A stretch of 64,000 nt of DNA from Persicobacter psychrovividus (GCF_036492425.1 NZ_AP025299.1:1-64000); one strand, 5' to 3'; positions 53,508 to 63,266 are shown, counted from the stretch's first letter. The notes: generated by a model not told the origin, from the letters alone. Numbers and translations are program-made.

Positions 53508-55115
53508 ATGGATAATCCCATGAGCCAAAGACAAGCATTACCCATTGGAATACAGACTTTTGAAACCCTTAGATCTTCTAAGGATGATTTTTTGTATATC
53601 GATAAAACAGGGCAGATTTACGAAATGACCAAGCTAAGTGCTGGTTATTACTTCCTTTCCCGCCCTCGCCGTTTTGGTAAGTCAATGTTGTGCTCGACTA
53701 TGCAGGCTCTTTTTGAAGGAAAGCAAGAACTGTTCGAAGGTTTATACATTCATGATAAATGGGATTGGTCTGAGCAATATCCAGTTGTAAGGGTGGATTT
53801 GAGTGGCATAAAATACACTTCAGTTGAAGACTTGGAAAAGCAATTGACCAACTGCCTGATTGATAATTGCCATAAGTTCCAATTGGATTTTGGCAATTTT
53901 AAAAAGTCTGGTCATGGCCCACAATTATCAGAGCTGATTCGGACCTTATATGAAAAATTTGAGCATAAAGTTGTCATACTTATTGATGAGTATGATAAAC
54001 CTATTCAAGACACGTTATCTAATGACGATGACTTGGCTTCAAAATCATTAGATGTTCTTCGTGGATTTTATTCAGCCATCAAAGCCTCAGATCAGTATAT
54101 CCGTTTTTGCTTCATGACCGGCATTACCAAATTCACGGGTGTTGGCCTATTTAGCGGTGCGAATAATTTCAATGATATCTCCTTAGATAAGCGATATGCT
54201 TCTGTTTGCGGCTTTACTCAAAATGAATTGGACAACTGCTTTGGTGATTACTTCGATGGGGTAAATATGGAGGAGGTTAAGGCATGGTATAATGGCTACA
54301 ACTACCTCGGGGACAGGGTTTACAATCCATTTGACATTTTGATATTTTTGGACAAAGGGGCTAAGTTCGATAATTATTGGTGGGATTCCGGTCAGCCTTC
54401 TTTTTTGACCAAGATGTTCGAGAAAGGAGCGTATGAAACGTATGATCTGGAAAATTTGGAGTTATCCTCTCAAGAGTTAAAACAGTTTACGCTCAGTAAT
54501 TTGAACTTACCCTCTTTGCTCTGGCAGGCAGGCTATTTGACGATTACCGAAGAGATTCAGGAGCCTTTTGGCGGCAGTAGTTATGTGCTTGCTACCCCAA
54601 ATCGTGAAGTTCGAATGACGTTGAATATGCTCTTTTTGATCAGCCTAACTTCGGTAGAGTCCAATCGCTTGTTGAAAAGGAATGAAGCTGTGCGAAGCTT
54701 ATTCAAGAATGACTTGAAGGAATTCGAAGCCAGTGTCCGTGCGATGTTTGCCGCCATTCCTTTCAATAATTATGTTCAAAACAACATTCAAAAATACGAG
54801 GGGTATTATGCTTCGGTGATGTTCAGTTTCATGGCTGGGCTTGGATTAAAATGCAGAACGGAAGAAACCAATTCAGCAGGTCGGATCGATATGGTGATGG
54901 AAAGCCCAACGCATATTTATGTGATCGAATTCAAAGTCAATGTAGCGAAGCCGAAAGATGGCGACAGAGGTGAAGCTTTGGATCAGATTCATAAGAAAAA
55001 ATACTACGAACCGTACTTGAATGATGGCCGGAAGATCGTGTTGATCGGAATGCACTTTAGCGAAGAGAAAAAGAATTTGGATTGGTTTAAGGCTGAGGAG
55101 TTGTCGAGAAATTAA
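53508..55115 (+). CDS. AAA-ATPase-like/PD-(D/E)XK nuclease protein, copy 2
   Basis: A 535-residue paralogue of the preceding gene, 42 bases behind it, with all the same motifs. The two are almost identical in DNA before the P-loop and again from Walker B (VVILIDEYDKPI) to near the end. They differ strongly in residues about 88-153, and to a lesser degree at about 34-50. The leader before each start is also shared (TTCAGTATCTTTAACCACC), so each copy carries its own promoter. Both frames are intact. Confidence 0.85.
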   Translation: MDNPMSQRQALPIGIQTFETLRSSKDDFLYIDKTGQIYEMTKLSAGYYFLSRPRRFGKSMLCSTMQALFEGKQELFEGLYIHDKWDWSEQYPVVRVDLSGIKYTSVEDLEKQLTNCLIDNCHKFQLDFGNFKKSGHGPQLSELIRTLYEKFEHKVVILIDEYDKPIQDTLSNDDDLASKSLDVLRGFYSAIKASDQYIRFCFMTGITKFTGVGLFSGANNFNDISLDKRYASVCGFTQNELDNCFGDYFDGVNMEEVKAWYNGYNYLGDRVYNPFDILIFLDKGAKFDNYWWDSGQPSFLTKMFEKGAYETYDLENLELSSQELKQFTLSNLNLPSLLWQAGYLTITEEIQEPFGGSSYVLATPNREVRMTLNMLFLISLTSVESNRLLKRNEAVRSLFKNDLKEFEASVRAMFAAIPFNNYVQNNIQKYEGYYASVMFSFMAGLGLKCRTEETNSAGRIDMVMESPTHIYVIEFKVNVAKPKDGDRGEALDQIHKKKYYEPYLNDGRKIVLIGMHFSEEKKNLDWFKAEELSRN

Positions 55116-55156
55116 CATAACCCCAAAGCCTCAGTATTTTTAACACCAAACAAATA

Positions 55157-55279
55157 ATGGGCAATCCCATGAGCCAAAGAGAAGCCTTACCGATTGGTGT
55201 GCAGACGTTTGAAAAACTCAGAGAATCTGATCAGCACGATGTTTCTAAAAAACAAAACCCCTATGGCTTAAATGCCTAA
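55157..55279 (+). pseudogene. Truncated third copy of the ATPase/nuclease gene
   Basis: A leader like that of copies 1 and 2 (CAGTATTTTTAACACC) precedes an ATG at 55157, followed by MGNPMSQREALPIGVQTFEK and LRESDQ. The similarity then stops and the frame ends at 55277-55279 after only 41 codons. The 5' stub shows that the family once extended further here. Confidence 0.85.
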
Positions 55280-55284
55280 GGGGT
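55243..55284 (-). terminator. Terminator of the kinase/regulator operon
   Basis: Read on the minus strand, CCCCTTAGGC and GCCATAGGGG pair with two mismatches, followed by TTTTGTTTTTT. It lies about 60 bases after the response regulator stop, inside the end of the ATPase stub. Confidence 0.7.
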
Positions 55285-55341
55285 CTGATGGGGTGAGGGT
55301 CACGATCGTTTGAGATTAACTTTTTATGCATAAGCCTGAAT

Positions 55342-55764
55342 TTAAACCGCAAGTTCAATGTCAAAAAACTGGGCAAAAATCTCTTTGAGCGTTTCCACAG
55401 AAAGGGGTTTATTCAGAAATGCACTAATTCTTTCCAGCGCCTTTGCTTGTTCCTGATCATCGGGATTCAGGGAGGTGGTTAGCAGGACGATGACTATGGG
55501 GAGTTTTTGCTTGGTGTCAATCTCCTCCAATCTTTCTAAAAATTCCCAGCCATTGACCAGGGGCATATTGATGTCTAAAAAAATCAGATTAGGTAAGGGC
55601 TCATGGCCTGCAATACACTGATTTAAGAAGTCAATGCCTTCTTGTCCATTCAACCTGACGTGAATTTTTTTGGCCACGCTCATTTCCTCTAACACCATTG
55701 CGTTAAGGAAATTGTTGGCCTCATCATCGTCAATCAATAATACGGAGTCTAATTTTTTATTCAT
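55342..55764 (-). CDS. Single-domain response regulator
   Basis: A 140-residue receiver domain without output domain, of the Rcp1-like type that often pairs with PAS or phytochrome kinases. Acidic pocket: LIDDDEANN at the N-terminus. The phospho-acceptor Asp is in LIFLDINMP, with Thr in VLLTTSLNP and Lys in FLNKPLS. It overlaps the upstream kinase gene by 8 bases, so the two are translationally coupled. It probably takes phosphate from the adjacent kinases and passes it on, or acts by protein contacts. Confidence 0.92.
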   Translation of the reverse strand: MNKKLDSVLLIDDDEANNFLNAMVLEEMSVAKKIHVRLNGQEGIDFLNQCIAGHEPLPNLIFLDINMPLVNGWEFLERLEEIDTKQKLPIVIVLLTTSLNPDDQEQAKALERISAFLNKPLSVETLKEIFAQFFDIELAV

Positions 55765-56911
55765 AGTTAAGGTTTTTTGATATTCTAAAACTAAATATAC
55801 TGCCTTTGCCCAATTCTGAATTTACCCAGATGTCGCCGTGGTGCAAAGTGGTTATTTTCAGGCAATGGGATAAACCAATGCCTGCACCGGGATAGTCCTT
55901 TTTATTATGTAGGCGTTTAAAGATGACAAAGATCTTTCTTAAATTATTTTTGTCAATGCCAATGCCATTATCCTTGATATTGAAAATCCAGTCAAACTCT
56001 GTTTCCGAATAGGTAACCGTTACCACAGGTGTTCTTTCGGAGGAGGAAAATTTTAAGGCATTGGAAATCAAGTGATAAAATAGCTGATGCAGTTCGAACT
56101 TCATGCCTTTTACAATCGGCAAATCCTTAAAAACCAGCTCAGCATTAGATTTCGATATTTCAGCATTAAGCTGTGCTTTGCAGTTCAGCAGAATCTGGTT
56201 AGTATCGACTTGTTCAATATTCTGATTTTTACCAATTCGGGTATAATCCAGCAGTGATTTTACCATCAGGCTCATGTTCTTTGCCGCCAAATTGATGAAC
56301 CGCATGAAAATCTGCGTATCCTGATCACCCAGCATCTGCTCCTTGGTATTCAACAATCCGATATAGCTCTGAATCGTGTTCAGGGGCTCTTGGAGGTCAT
56401 GAGAAATAACATAAGCAAACTGCTCAAGCTCCCGGTTTTTCAGCTCAAGTTCTTTATTATGTTGTTTTACATTTTCAGCCTCTTTATGTTTGGTAATGTC
56501 TACATGCGTCCCAATCATCCTTGTCGGGTTTCCTTCCTCGTCCCACTCAATCACCTGCCCACGACAGTAGACCCAGACAATAGAGCCATTTTTATGAAAA
56601 TACCGCACCTCATTATCATAAGGGATTTTACCTTTTGATTCGATGTGTTTTTCAAATATCTCATATACGGAAGGCAGGTCGTCGGGGTGAATAATCTTCT
56701 GCCAGCTTTCCGGAACATTCTCCATCTCTTCGGGCAGATACCCAAACATCGCCTTGAAAGTAGGGCTCATATATTCCGTATTCTCGGGGATATTCCAATC
56801 CCAATAGCCCGCGAGCGTACTTTCCAGTATTTGGTCAAAAATTAATGCTTTGTCAGTAGGTTCATACCTGTTAGCATTCGTTGTTGTGCTGTTTTGGGTA
56901 TTCATCGCCAT
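55757..56911 (-). CDS. PAS-domain sensor histidine kinase 2
   Basis: The start at 56911 (MAMNTQNST) is preferred because an earlier in-frame start would run 77 bases into the upstream kinase gene. With it the gap is 4 bases. The 384-residue soluble kinase has one PAS domain with PAC motif (YWDWNIPENTEYMSPTFKAM, then MIGTHVDITKHKEAE), an H-box (FAYVISHDLQEPLNTIQSY), an N-box (HLISNALKFSS) and G-boxes (IKDNGIGIDKNNLRKIF, GAGIGLSHC). This is the bacteriophytochrome-like kinase branch, without a chromophore domain. Confidence 0.92.
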   Translation of the reverse strand: MAMNTQNSTTTNANRYEPTDKALIFDQILESTLAGYWDWNIPENTEYMSPTFKAMFGYLPEEMENVPESWQKIIHPDDLPSVYEIFEKHIESKGKIPYDNEVRYFHKNGSIVWVYCRGQVIEWDEEGNPTRMIGTHVDITKHKEAENVKQHNKELELKNRELEQFAYVISHDLQEPLNTIQSYIGLLNTKEQMLGDQDTQIFMRFINLAAKNMSLMVKSLLDYTRIGKNQNIEQVDTNQILLNCKAQLNAEISKSNAELVFKDLPIVKGMKFELHQLFYHLISNALKFSSSERTPVVTVTYSETEFDWIFNIKDNGIGIDKNNLRKIFVIFKRLHNKKDYPGAGIGLSHCLKITTLHHGDIWVNSELGKGSIFSFRISKNLNYE

Positions 56912-56915
56912 AGGT

Positions 56916-57992
56916 TTAATTTTCGAGAGGAATAGAAAAAAAGAAATCGCTGCCCACGCCAATTTTGGATTCCACCCAAATTTTTCCTGCATGGTTATCG
57001 ATGATTTTTTTCGTTTTGTTCAGACCAAGACCTAAACCCTGAATGTTTCGTTCGTTGTGAACCCGTCTGAAAATCATAAATATCTTTTTAAAATCTTTTG
57101 CTTCAATACCAATTCCGTTGTCACTGATTTTAAATATAGCTTGCTCGCCAATTCTGTCGGCACTGATCTTTACGTGTGGTGGCTCCTCTATTTTATGGTA
57201 AGACAATGCGTTGCTGATGAGGTGGCAAAAGGCCTCCTTAAATTCTTCTTTATAAACTTTCACCAAAGGTAATTCGCCCTCGACATCAACCGAGCCTTTG
57301 GTATTGGTCATTTCTTCATCCAACTGTTCGAGCACTTCTGCCACGATATTTTCCGGGCAGATCAGCTTTTTGACTTTTCGTTCCTTATTACTTGCCAAAA
57401 GGGGTAAATCATCTACCAGGTCAGTCATTTTCAGGATCGACTGGTTAATGATCTGCATGGCAGAAATGGTGCGTTGATCATAATGCTGCCCATTGATTCT
57501 CAGCAATAAATTCACCAGCCCACCAATAGAATTCAGTGGTGAGCGCAAATCGTGGGAGGTTAGTGTTAAAATATCCTCCAGTTTCTTTTCGATGCCTTTA
57601 ATGGCCGTGTTATTCTGAAAAGTGGTGTTGATAAATTGTAAAGCCCCTTCTTTATTATACTGAAGGTCAACAGAAAACAAAACAGGAATCGTTGCCCCTT
57701 TTTTGGTGAGCAGACCCACCTCCATAGCAGGGAGATTTTTGTTGGTATCAATACCATTACCCACGCCGAGGGCAACATCAAGATCATTGGGATGAAAAAA
57801 ATAGGATAATGATTTTCCGATCACTTCCGAATTTTCATACAATAATACCTTTGAAAATGAGGGGTTACAGGCCAAAATTTTTCCTGAAGAAGGACATATA
57901 GTAGCACATAGCACAGGAAGGCTATCATAAATTTTAAGCAGATTTTCCTGCTCAAGCGCCTGATTTGTGTTACTGTTGATCACTCTTTCCAT
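56916..57992 (-). CDS. PAS-domain sensor histidine kinase 1
   Basis: A 358-residue soluble kinase, first gene of the kinase-kinase-regulator operon. PAS domain at about 20-130 (CATICPSSGKILACNPSFSK, IGKSLSYFFHPNDLDV), H-box LTLTSHDLRSPLNSIGGLV, N-box CHLISNALSYHK, G-boxes ISDNGIGIEAKDFKKIF and GLGLGLNKTKKII. There is no membrane segment, so the signal is sensed in the cytoplasm. Two kinases with one receiver suggest that both feed the same regulator. Confidence 0.9.
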   Translation of the reverse strand: MERVINSNTNQALEQENLLKIYDSLPVLCATICPSSGKILACNPSFSKVLLYENSEVIGKSLSYFFHPNDLDVALGVGNGIDTNKNLPAMEVGLLTKKGATIPVLFSVDLQYNKEGALQFINTTFQNNTAIKGIEKKLEDILTLTSHDLRSPLNSIGGLVNLLLRINGQHYDQRTISAMQIINQSILKMTDLVDDLPLLASNKERKVKKLICPENIVAEVLEQLDEEMTNTKGSVDVEGELPLVKVYKEEFKEAFCHLISNALSYHKIEEPPHVKISADRIGEQAIFKISDNGIGIEAKDFKKIFMIFRRVHNERNIQGLGLGLNKTKKIIDNHAGKIWVESKIGVGSDFFFSIPLEN

Positions 57993-58340
57993 GCTTATTT
58001 CCTTTTAGCTAAATGCCCCTGCAATGCAGGTTTTGATCTTTTGGTGGATTGTTTATTACTAACCTATGAATGATATTATTAAAAATAAATGAAATTACAT
58101 AGTTGAGCCTATTTGGGCTTACAGGCACAGATGTAAGATATTACATAGGATAAGGTCGTCTATACTAAATATCCAATTGAATTCATTTAGAATTAATTTA
58201 TATCTGTAGTTAAAACCACTGGAATAGGTGGTTAGGGTTCCTGTAATGATAACATCAAAACCCGAATTGGTTAATATTAATCAAGTTGATCGAATTTCTT
58301 ACGTCTTGGTAATTATCCAGATTCTCTATTCCTTTGTTGC
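57993..58340. other. Intergenic region upstream of the kinase operon and the NUDIX gene
   Basis: About 350 bases without a gene. It is AT-rich and must hold the divergent promoters. No clear motif was found. Confidence 0.4.
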
Positions 58341-58749
58341 ATGAAATTGATAGATAAAGTGGCTTGGATCCACCTCGAAGATCGAAGATCGACGAGTGTT
58401 GAGCACGCGTAGTAGGGGTAAATCGGTTTATTATTTCCCTGGCGGAAAAAGGGAAGCGGGGGAGACCGATGTTGAGGTGCTTTGCCGGGAGATTAAAGAG
58501 GAACTTGATGTGGAGATAGACCGGGACTCTGCCATTTATATAGGCACTTTTGAAGCACACGCACACGGGCATGATGCGGAAGTATTGTTGCAGATGCGGT
58601 GTTATGAAGCGAATTTTTCGGGAACACTGACCGCTTCAAGTGAAATCGATTGCTTCGAGTGGATGCGCTATCGGGATCGGGAACGGACTTCGGAAGTGGA
58701 TCAGAAGATATTTGATTTTTTATGGGAGAGGGCGTTGATTGATATGTAA
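58341..58749 (+). pseudogene. NUDIX hydrolase gene broken by a 7-bp tandem duplication
   Basis: From the ATG at 58341 the frame reads MKLIDKVAWIHLED, the normal N-terminus of this NUDIX subfamily, and then runs out at 58410-58412. The remainder, from RRVLSTRSRGKSVYYFPG and the NUDIX box GGKREAGETDVEVLCREIK/EEL onwards, is in another frame. The junction reads TCGAAGATCGAAGATCGA: TCGAAGA is present twice. Removing one copy (7 bases) restores a continuous 134-residue protein with HLEDRRVLSTRSRGK across the joint. A product from TTG at 58396 could still be made but would lack the first strand. The substrate of this subfamily (typically nucleotides) is not known here. Confidence 0.88.
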
Positions 58750-58960
58750 TATTTTTCTTGAAAACAGCGCGTAAAATGATGGCAATCTCCATGCTTTATT
58801 GGCGGAAGAGTGAAAAAAAGTACGTTTACCGGTCAATTCAGATGATTACCTTCCTGTAGGGGTGTTGGTCAATTTAATTCGCACTTGGTAACTTATAGGA
58901 TCCATTCACCGGATTTCAGAGTGCTAATTTCAAACAGATGTCTTAACTTCAGAAAGTGAG

Positions 58961-60811
58961 GTGAATTTAACCTCTATTGTATTTCTATTAGCGTCTTTTT
59001 TGAATTTTATCCTGTGTCGGATCAATCCAATATATATGATCGAGTCTTCCTATAAATCCAATGCTGATGGTGTAAAGTTGAGCAACACTATTGCCCTGCT
59101 GATTGCCTTGGTGATTTTTCCTTACATTTTTATTTTTCAGCAGATGCAAGGGCTTGAGTTCATGTCCCCTTTATCTGCGGTGCTGTCTTTTGCCTATATT
59201 ACCGTTCCGGTGCTTAATCACTTTAAAAAATATTTGGCAGCAAAAATTTATATTGTCATCCAGACCACCATCGAGATCACGGTTTACTCCATGGTCCTGG
59301 GGGGAGAAACGTTGCTGTTTGTTTACTTTTTTTCGATGGTCCTGGTGCCGCTGATGTTCTTTTCCTATGAGGAAAAGAAGCTTATATTTTTCTCCTATCT
59401 TTTGATTCTGGTCAACCTGATCGTCGATATCAGCTATAAATATTTCACCAATGATGCCCTGATGAGCAGCTCGTACATGCCGCTGATTATCGGTAATATT
59501 GCCGTGTGCTTTTGTTTGGTGTGCATTTACAGCTATCGGATTGTGCAGGAAAAATACCATTACAGTAGAAGGCTGGAGGCGCATAATCAGCACCTGACAG
59601 ATTTGATTGATCAGCAGATTGAAGCAGAAGAAAAGCTGATCAAAGCGCGAGAACTTGCCGAATCGGTCTCCGAGGCAAAACAGAATTTCCTTTCCTCGAT
59701 GAGTCATGAGCTCCGCACCCCACTGAATGCCGTGATTGGGATTACAAATATTTTGATTGATTCCAAGCCCAACGAAGATCAGGTGGATAATTTAAATGTG
59801 ATGAAATTTTCTGCGGACAACCTCCTGTCGCTCATCAATGATATTCTTGACTATAACAAAATTATAGCAGGAAAACTGACCATTGAACATGTGCCTTTTC
59901 AGTTGCATGAGCATGTGGCCAATCTGCGGGAAGCCAATTCTTTTAATGCTAAAGACCGCAACAATCAGCTGGTACTGTCCATTGAGGAGCAGGTACCCAC
60001 TTTTGTAAAAGGGGACCCTGTGCGCATTGCGCAGGTGCTGAATAACCTGATCAATAATGCCATCAAATTCACCGAAAACGGGACCATTAACATTCGACTG
60101 AAACAGGGTAGCCCTGAAGATGCCACCGTTACTTTTGAGGTGGAAGACAGTGGGGTGGGCATTGCGCCAGAGAATATTGATAAGATTTTCAAGGACTTTG
60201 AACAGGCGGAAGCGAGTACCAACCGTAAATTCGGCGGTACCGGTCTGGGCTTGCCGATCAGTAAAAAATTGCTCCATTTAATGAATGCGGAAATTTTTGT
60301 TCACAGTGAAGTGGGGAAGGGAACAACTTTTACCTTTACAGTGCCTTTCGGAGTGGTTAAAGAGGAAGTGCAAACGCAGGTTACTCCACAGGAGCACGAG
60401 ATTGGTCATCAAAATGAGTTGGTGGGCAAAAAGGTGTTGCTCGTTGAAGATAACCTGATAAATGTGAAGGTTGTCGCACAGTTTCTGAAAAAGTGGGGCA
60501 TGTCCCACGACTGGGCGGAAAATGGGGAGATTGCCGTGAAAATGGCCTCTAAAAATGCCTACGATTTGATTTTGATGGATTTACACATGCCCGTGATGAA
60601 TGGGTATGAAGCGACGAAAATTATCCGGACTTTTAACCCCACCATACCGATTATCGCACTGACCGCCTCCGCCCTTTTGGAAGTAAAAGGCAACTTGCTG
60701 GCTATTGGTATGAACGGGTCGGTGACCAAGCCTTTTGTGCCCGCAACCCTGAAGAATGAGATCCTGAAAAATATCATGATCACCGCTCCAGACAACGTCT
60801 CCTCCAATTAG
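58961..60811 (+). CDS. Membrane hybrid histidine kinase
   Basis: A 616-residue hybrid sensor: about six membrane segments (residues 1-205, no large extracellular loop), a short coiled coil, the H-box (LSSMSHELRTPLNAVIG), N-box (LNNLINNAIKFTENG), G-boxes (VEDSGVGIAPENIDKIF, FGGTGLGLPISKKLL) and a C-terminal receiver (KVLLVEDNLINVKVV, phospho-acceptor in LILMDLHMP, Lys in GSVTKPF). The GTG at 58961 is the longest start; the ATG at 59036 (MIESSYKSN) is an alternative that drops the first hydrophobic stretch. No separate response regulator is adjacent. Confidence 0.88.
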   Translation: MNLTSIVFLLASFLNFILCRINPIYMIESSYKSNADGVKLSNTIALLIALVIFPYIFIFQQMQGLEFMSPLSAVLSFAYITVPVLNHFKKYLAAKIYIVIQTTIEITVYSMVLGGETLLFVYFFSMVLVPLMFFSYEEKKLIFFSYLLILVNLIVDISYKYFTNDALMSSSYMPLIIGNIAVCFCLVCIYSYRIVQEKYHYSRRLEAHNQHLTDLIDQQIEAEEKLIKARELAESVSEAKQNFLSSMSHELRTPLNAVIGITNILIDSKPNEDQVDNLNVMKFSADNLLSLINDILDYNKIIAGKLTIEHVPFQLHEHVANLREANSFNAKDRNNQLVLSIEEQVPTFVKGDPVRIAQVLNNLINNAIKFTENGTINIRLKQGSPEDATVTFEVEDSGVGIAPENIDKIFKDFEQAEASTNRKFGGTGLGLPISKKLLHLMNAEIFVHSEVGKGTTFTFTVPFGVVKEEVQTQVTPQEHEIGHQNELVGKKVLLVEDNLINVKVVAQFLKKWGMSHDWAENGEIAVKMASKNAYDLILMDLHMPVMNGYEATKIIRTFNPTIPIIALTASALLEVKGNLLAIGMNGSVTKPFVPATLKNEILKNIMITAPDNVSSN

Positions 60812-60983
60812 GAGCGTAAGGGCTTAGAACCTCTTCTGACCATAATTACAGGTGATTTTATGCCAAAAAAAGAGAATGTAGCCCATTTGTAATTCGTATT
60901 CACTGCTTTTTTTCCTCCCCGACAGATATTTTTGATTGATGATACCAATGCGGTATTTTTTTGTCAGGTAGAAGTAGCATAAT

Positions 60984-63266
60984 ATGATAAAGGTAAAATC
61001 TATTTTTTTGTTAATCGCAGGGGTATTTGCAATGGGAACCACCATGGCAAATACTAAAAAGCAAGTTACAAAGTCACCCATGGATTACGTCGATCCATTT
61101 ATTGGAACCGGCGGTATCGTCCATACTTTTCCGGGGGCTACCATGCCCAATGGGATGATTCAGCTGAGCCCGGATGGAGACACGCAGGGTTGGAACTGGT
61201 GCTCAGGCTATCATTATTCAGACACCAACCTCAAAGGTTTTTCCCACACCCATTTGTCGGGTACGGGCTGGTCGGATTTGGGAGATATTTTACTCATGCC
61301 TACCGTCGGGAAAATTCAAACCGAGCCAGGTACTAAGGAGCATCCCGATGCCGGTTGGCGGTCACGTTTCAGTCATGATCAGGAACAGGCTTCACCGGGC
61401 TATTACGAGGTATTTCTGAAAGATTATGATGTCGATGTAGCATTGACGGCCGGCAGGAGAGTGGGGTATCATCAGTATCATTTCCCTAAAACCACGGAAG
61501 CCAATGTGGTGATTGATCCTACGAACAAGATTTTCGGGTCGATTATCGAAACCAAAGTAACGCAAGAGGATGAGCATACGGTAAGTGGCTATTGTTACTC
61601 CAATGGTTGGGGCGGCAAACGCTATACTTATTTTGTGGCCAAATTTTCCAAACCCATGACGGGCTTCATGGTGAGTTCAGGGAAGGACCTTGCCCGCGCA
61701 ACAAGCCGGGAAGGGAAATCAGCAAGAGGGTTCGCCATTTTCAATACTGAAGACGATCAACAACTCGAAGTGCGTGTGGCCATCTCTGCGGTGAGCCTCG
61801 AAGGTGCCAAAGCCAATTTGGCATCGGAAGTTACGGATTTCAGTACGGCATTGAAACAGGCCAAATCCTCCTGGGCAGAAAAGCTGAATGCTTTTGAGGT
61901 ATCAGGCGGGACGGAAGCGCAAAAACGCATTTTTTATACCGGCATTTATCACAATTATATTGCCCCAAACCTGACCTCAGATGTGGACGGGAAATATATT
62001 GTCAATGAGAAAGTTTATCAGGCGAAAGGCTTTGAAAACTATTCTTCATTCTCTTTCTGGGATACTTTCAGGGCTACCCAACCGCTGTTACACATGGTTT
62101 CTCCAGAACTGTCAAGCAATGTGATGCAATCCCTGATTGCCCGCCACCGCGATGCGAAATCTCATTTACCACTGTGGGAGCTTTGTGGGGTAGATAACAC
62201 CTGTATGATTGGTTACCCTACGGTGGCCGTGTTATATGATGCGATTATGAAAGGCGTTCCGGGGATTGATGAGGAAGAGGCTTTTGAAGCGATGAAGGAC
62301 ATTGCCAACACGAATAAAGATTCGAGTTCGGATGGTGTCGGTGGGCTCGATGAATATATCAGCCTGGGTTATGTGCCGGCCGATATCCCAAAGAACGTTT
62401 CCAAAACCCTCGAATATGCTTATGAGGACTGGTGCATTGCCTCTTTGGCAAAGCGGTTGGGTAAAATGGAAGATTACCGCGTTTTTAAAGCACGATCGGA
62501 AAATTACCGAAACCTCTTCAATAGCGACCGCAAAATGTTCTGGCCAAAAAATGCCGACGGCAGTTGGTTTGGAGAGATTAATCAGCATAAATGGGACGAA
62601 TTGCAGCAACACTGGATTTCTGGAAATCTGTGGGCTTATGAATATTTCGCACCGCACGCAGTGAATGATTTGATTGAGCTTAAAGGTGGTGTGAAAGATT
62701 TCACGGCCCAACTCGATGATCTATTCAGCAAGTCGCTGGATATGGAAGGCGAGGAGCATGTAGATATTTCAGGCTTTATTGGTGGATACGCCCACGGCGA
62801 TGAGCCCGGGCATGCGAATGCCTACCTGTATAATTATGTCGGTCAGCCCTATAAAACGCAAGCACTGGTCCGCCAGATTATGGATGAAATGTACACCGAT
62901 CAGCCTGATGGCATGCCCAATAATGAGGATTGTGGGCAGATGTCGGCTTGGTATGTTTTTTCTTCCATGGGATTTTATCCTGCCTGCCCAGGGGATGAGG
63001 AGTTTTTGATCGGCTCCCCATTGTTCAGTGCTGCAAAAATGAAACTGGGCAATGGGAATGTTTTCACTATGGAAGCTAAAAACCAGTCTGCGGAAAATAT
63101 CTATGTGCAGTCTATTGAAATCAATGGAAAAAAAGTGAACAGAACTTATATCACCCAGCAGGAAATTATGAATGGTGGATCCCTGAAATTAGTGATGGGC
63201 AACAAGCCGAACACCAAATTGGGGGCCAAGTCAAAATTCAGACCGACCGCTCCTGCAAGCAGATAA
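60984..63266 (+). CDS. GH92 alpha-mannosidase (secreted)
   Basis: A 760-residue glycoside hydrolase of family 92, calcium-dependent exo-alpha-mannosidases. Signal peptide at residues 1-22 (GVFAMGTTMA). Landmarks: DPFIGTGGIVHTFPGATMP, GFSHTHLSGTGWSDLGDIL, FSFWDTFRATQPLLHM, GYAHGDEPGHANAYLYNY and NNEDCGQMSAWYVFSSMGF with IGSPLFSAAK at the end. The substrates are mannose-containing glycans, usually N-glycans or yeast-type mannan. It is not next to other carbohydrate genes, so its regulation is not visible. The mature protein probably acts in the periplasm. Confidence 0.94.
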   Translation: MIKVKSIFLLIAGVFAMGTTMANTKKQVTKSPMDYVDPFIGTGGIVHTFPGATMPNGMIQLSPDGDTQGWNWCSGYHYSDTNLKGFSHTHLSGTGWSDLGDILLMPTVGKIQTEPGTKEHPDAGWRSRFSHDQEQASPGYYEVFLKDYDVDVALTAGRRVGYHQYHFPKTTEANVVIDPTNKIFGSIIETKVTQEDEHTVSGYCYSNGWGGKRYTYFVAKFSKPMTGFMVSSGKDLARATSREGKSARGFAIFNTEDDQQLEVRVAISAVSLEGAKANLASEVTDFSTALKQAKSSWAEKLNAFEVSGGTEAQKRIFYTGIYHNYIAPNLTSDVDGKYIVNEKVYQAKGFENYSSFSFWDTFRATQPLLHMVSPELSSNVMQSLIARHRDAKSHLPLWELCGVDNTCMIGYPTVAVLYDAIMKGVPGIDEEEAFEAMKDIANTNKDSSSDGVGGLDEYISLGYVPADIPKNVSKTLEYAYEDWCIASLAKRLGKMEDYRVFKARSENYRNLFNSDRKMFWPKNADGSWFGEINQHKWDELQQHWISGNLWAYEYFAPHAVNDLIELKGGVKDFTAQLDDLFSKSLDMEGEEHVDISGFIGGYAHGDEPGHANAYLYNYVGQPYKTQALVRQIMDEMYTDQPDGMPNNEDCGQMSAWYVFSSMGFYPACPGDEEFLIGSPLFSAAKMKLGNGNVFTMEAKNQSAENIYVQSIEINGKKVNRTYITQQEIMNGGSLKLVMGNKPNTKLGAKSKFRPTAPASR

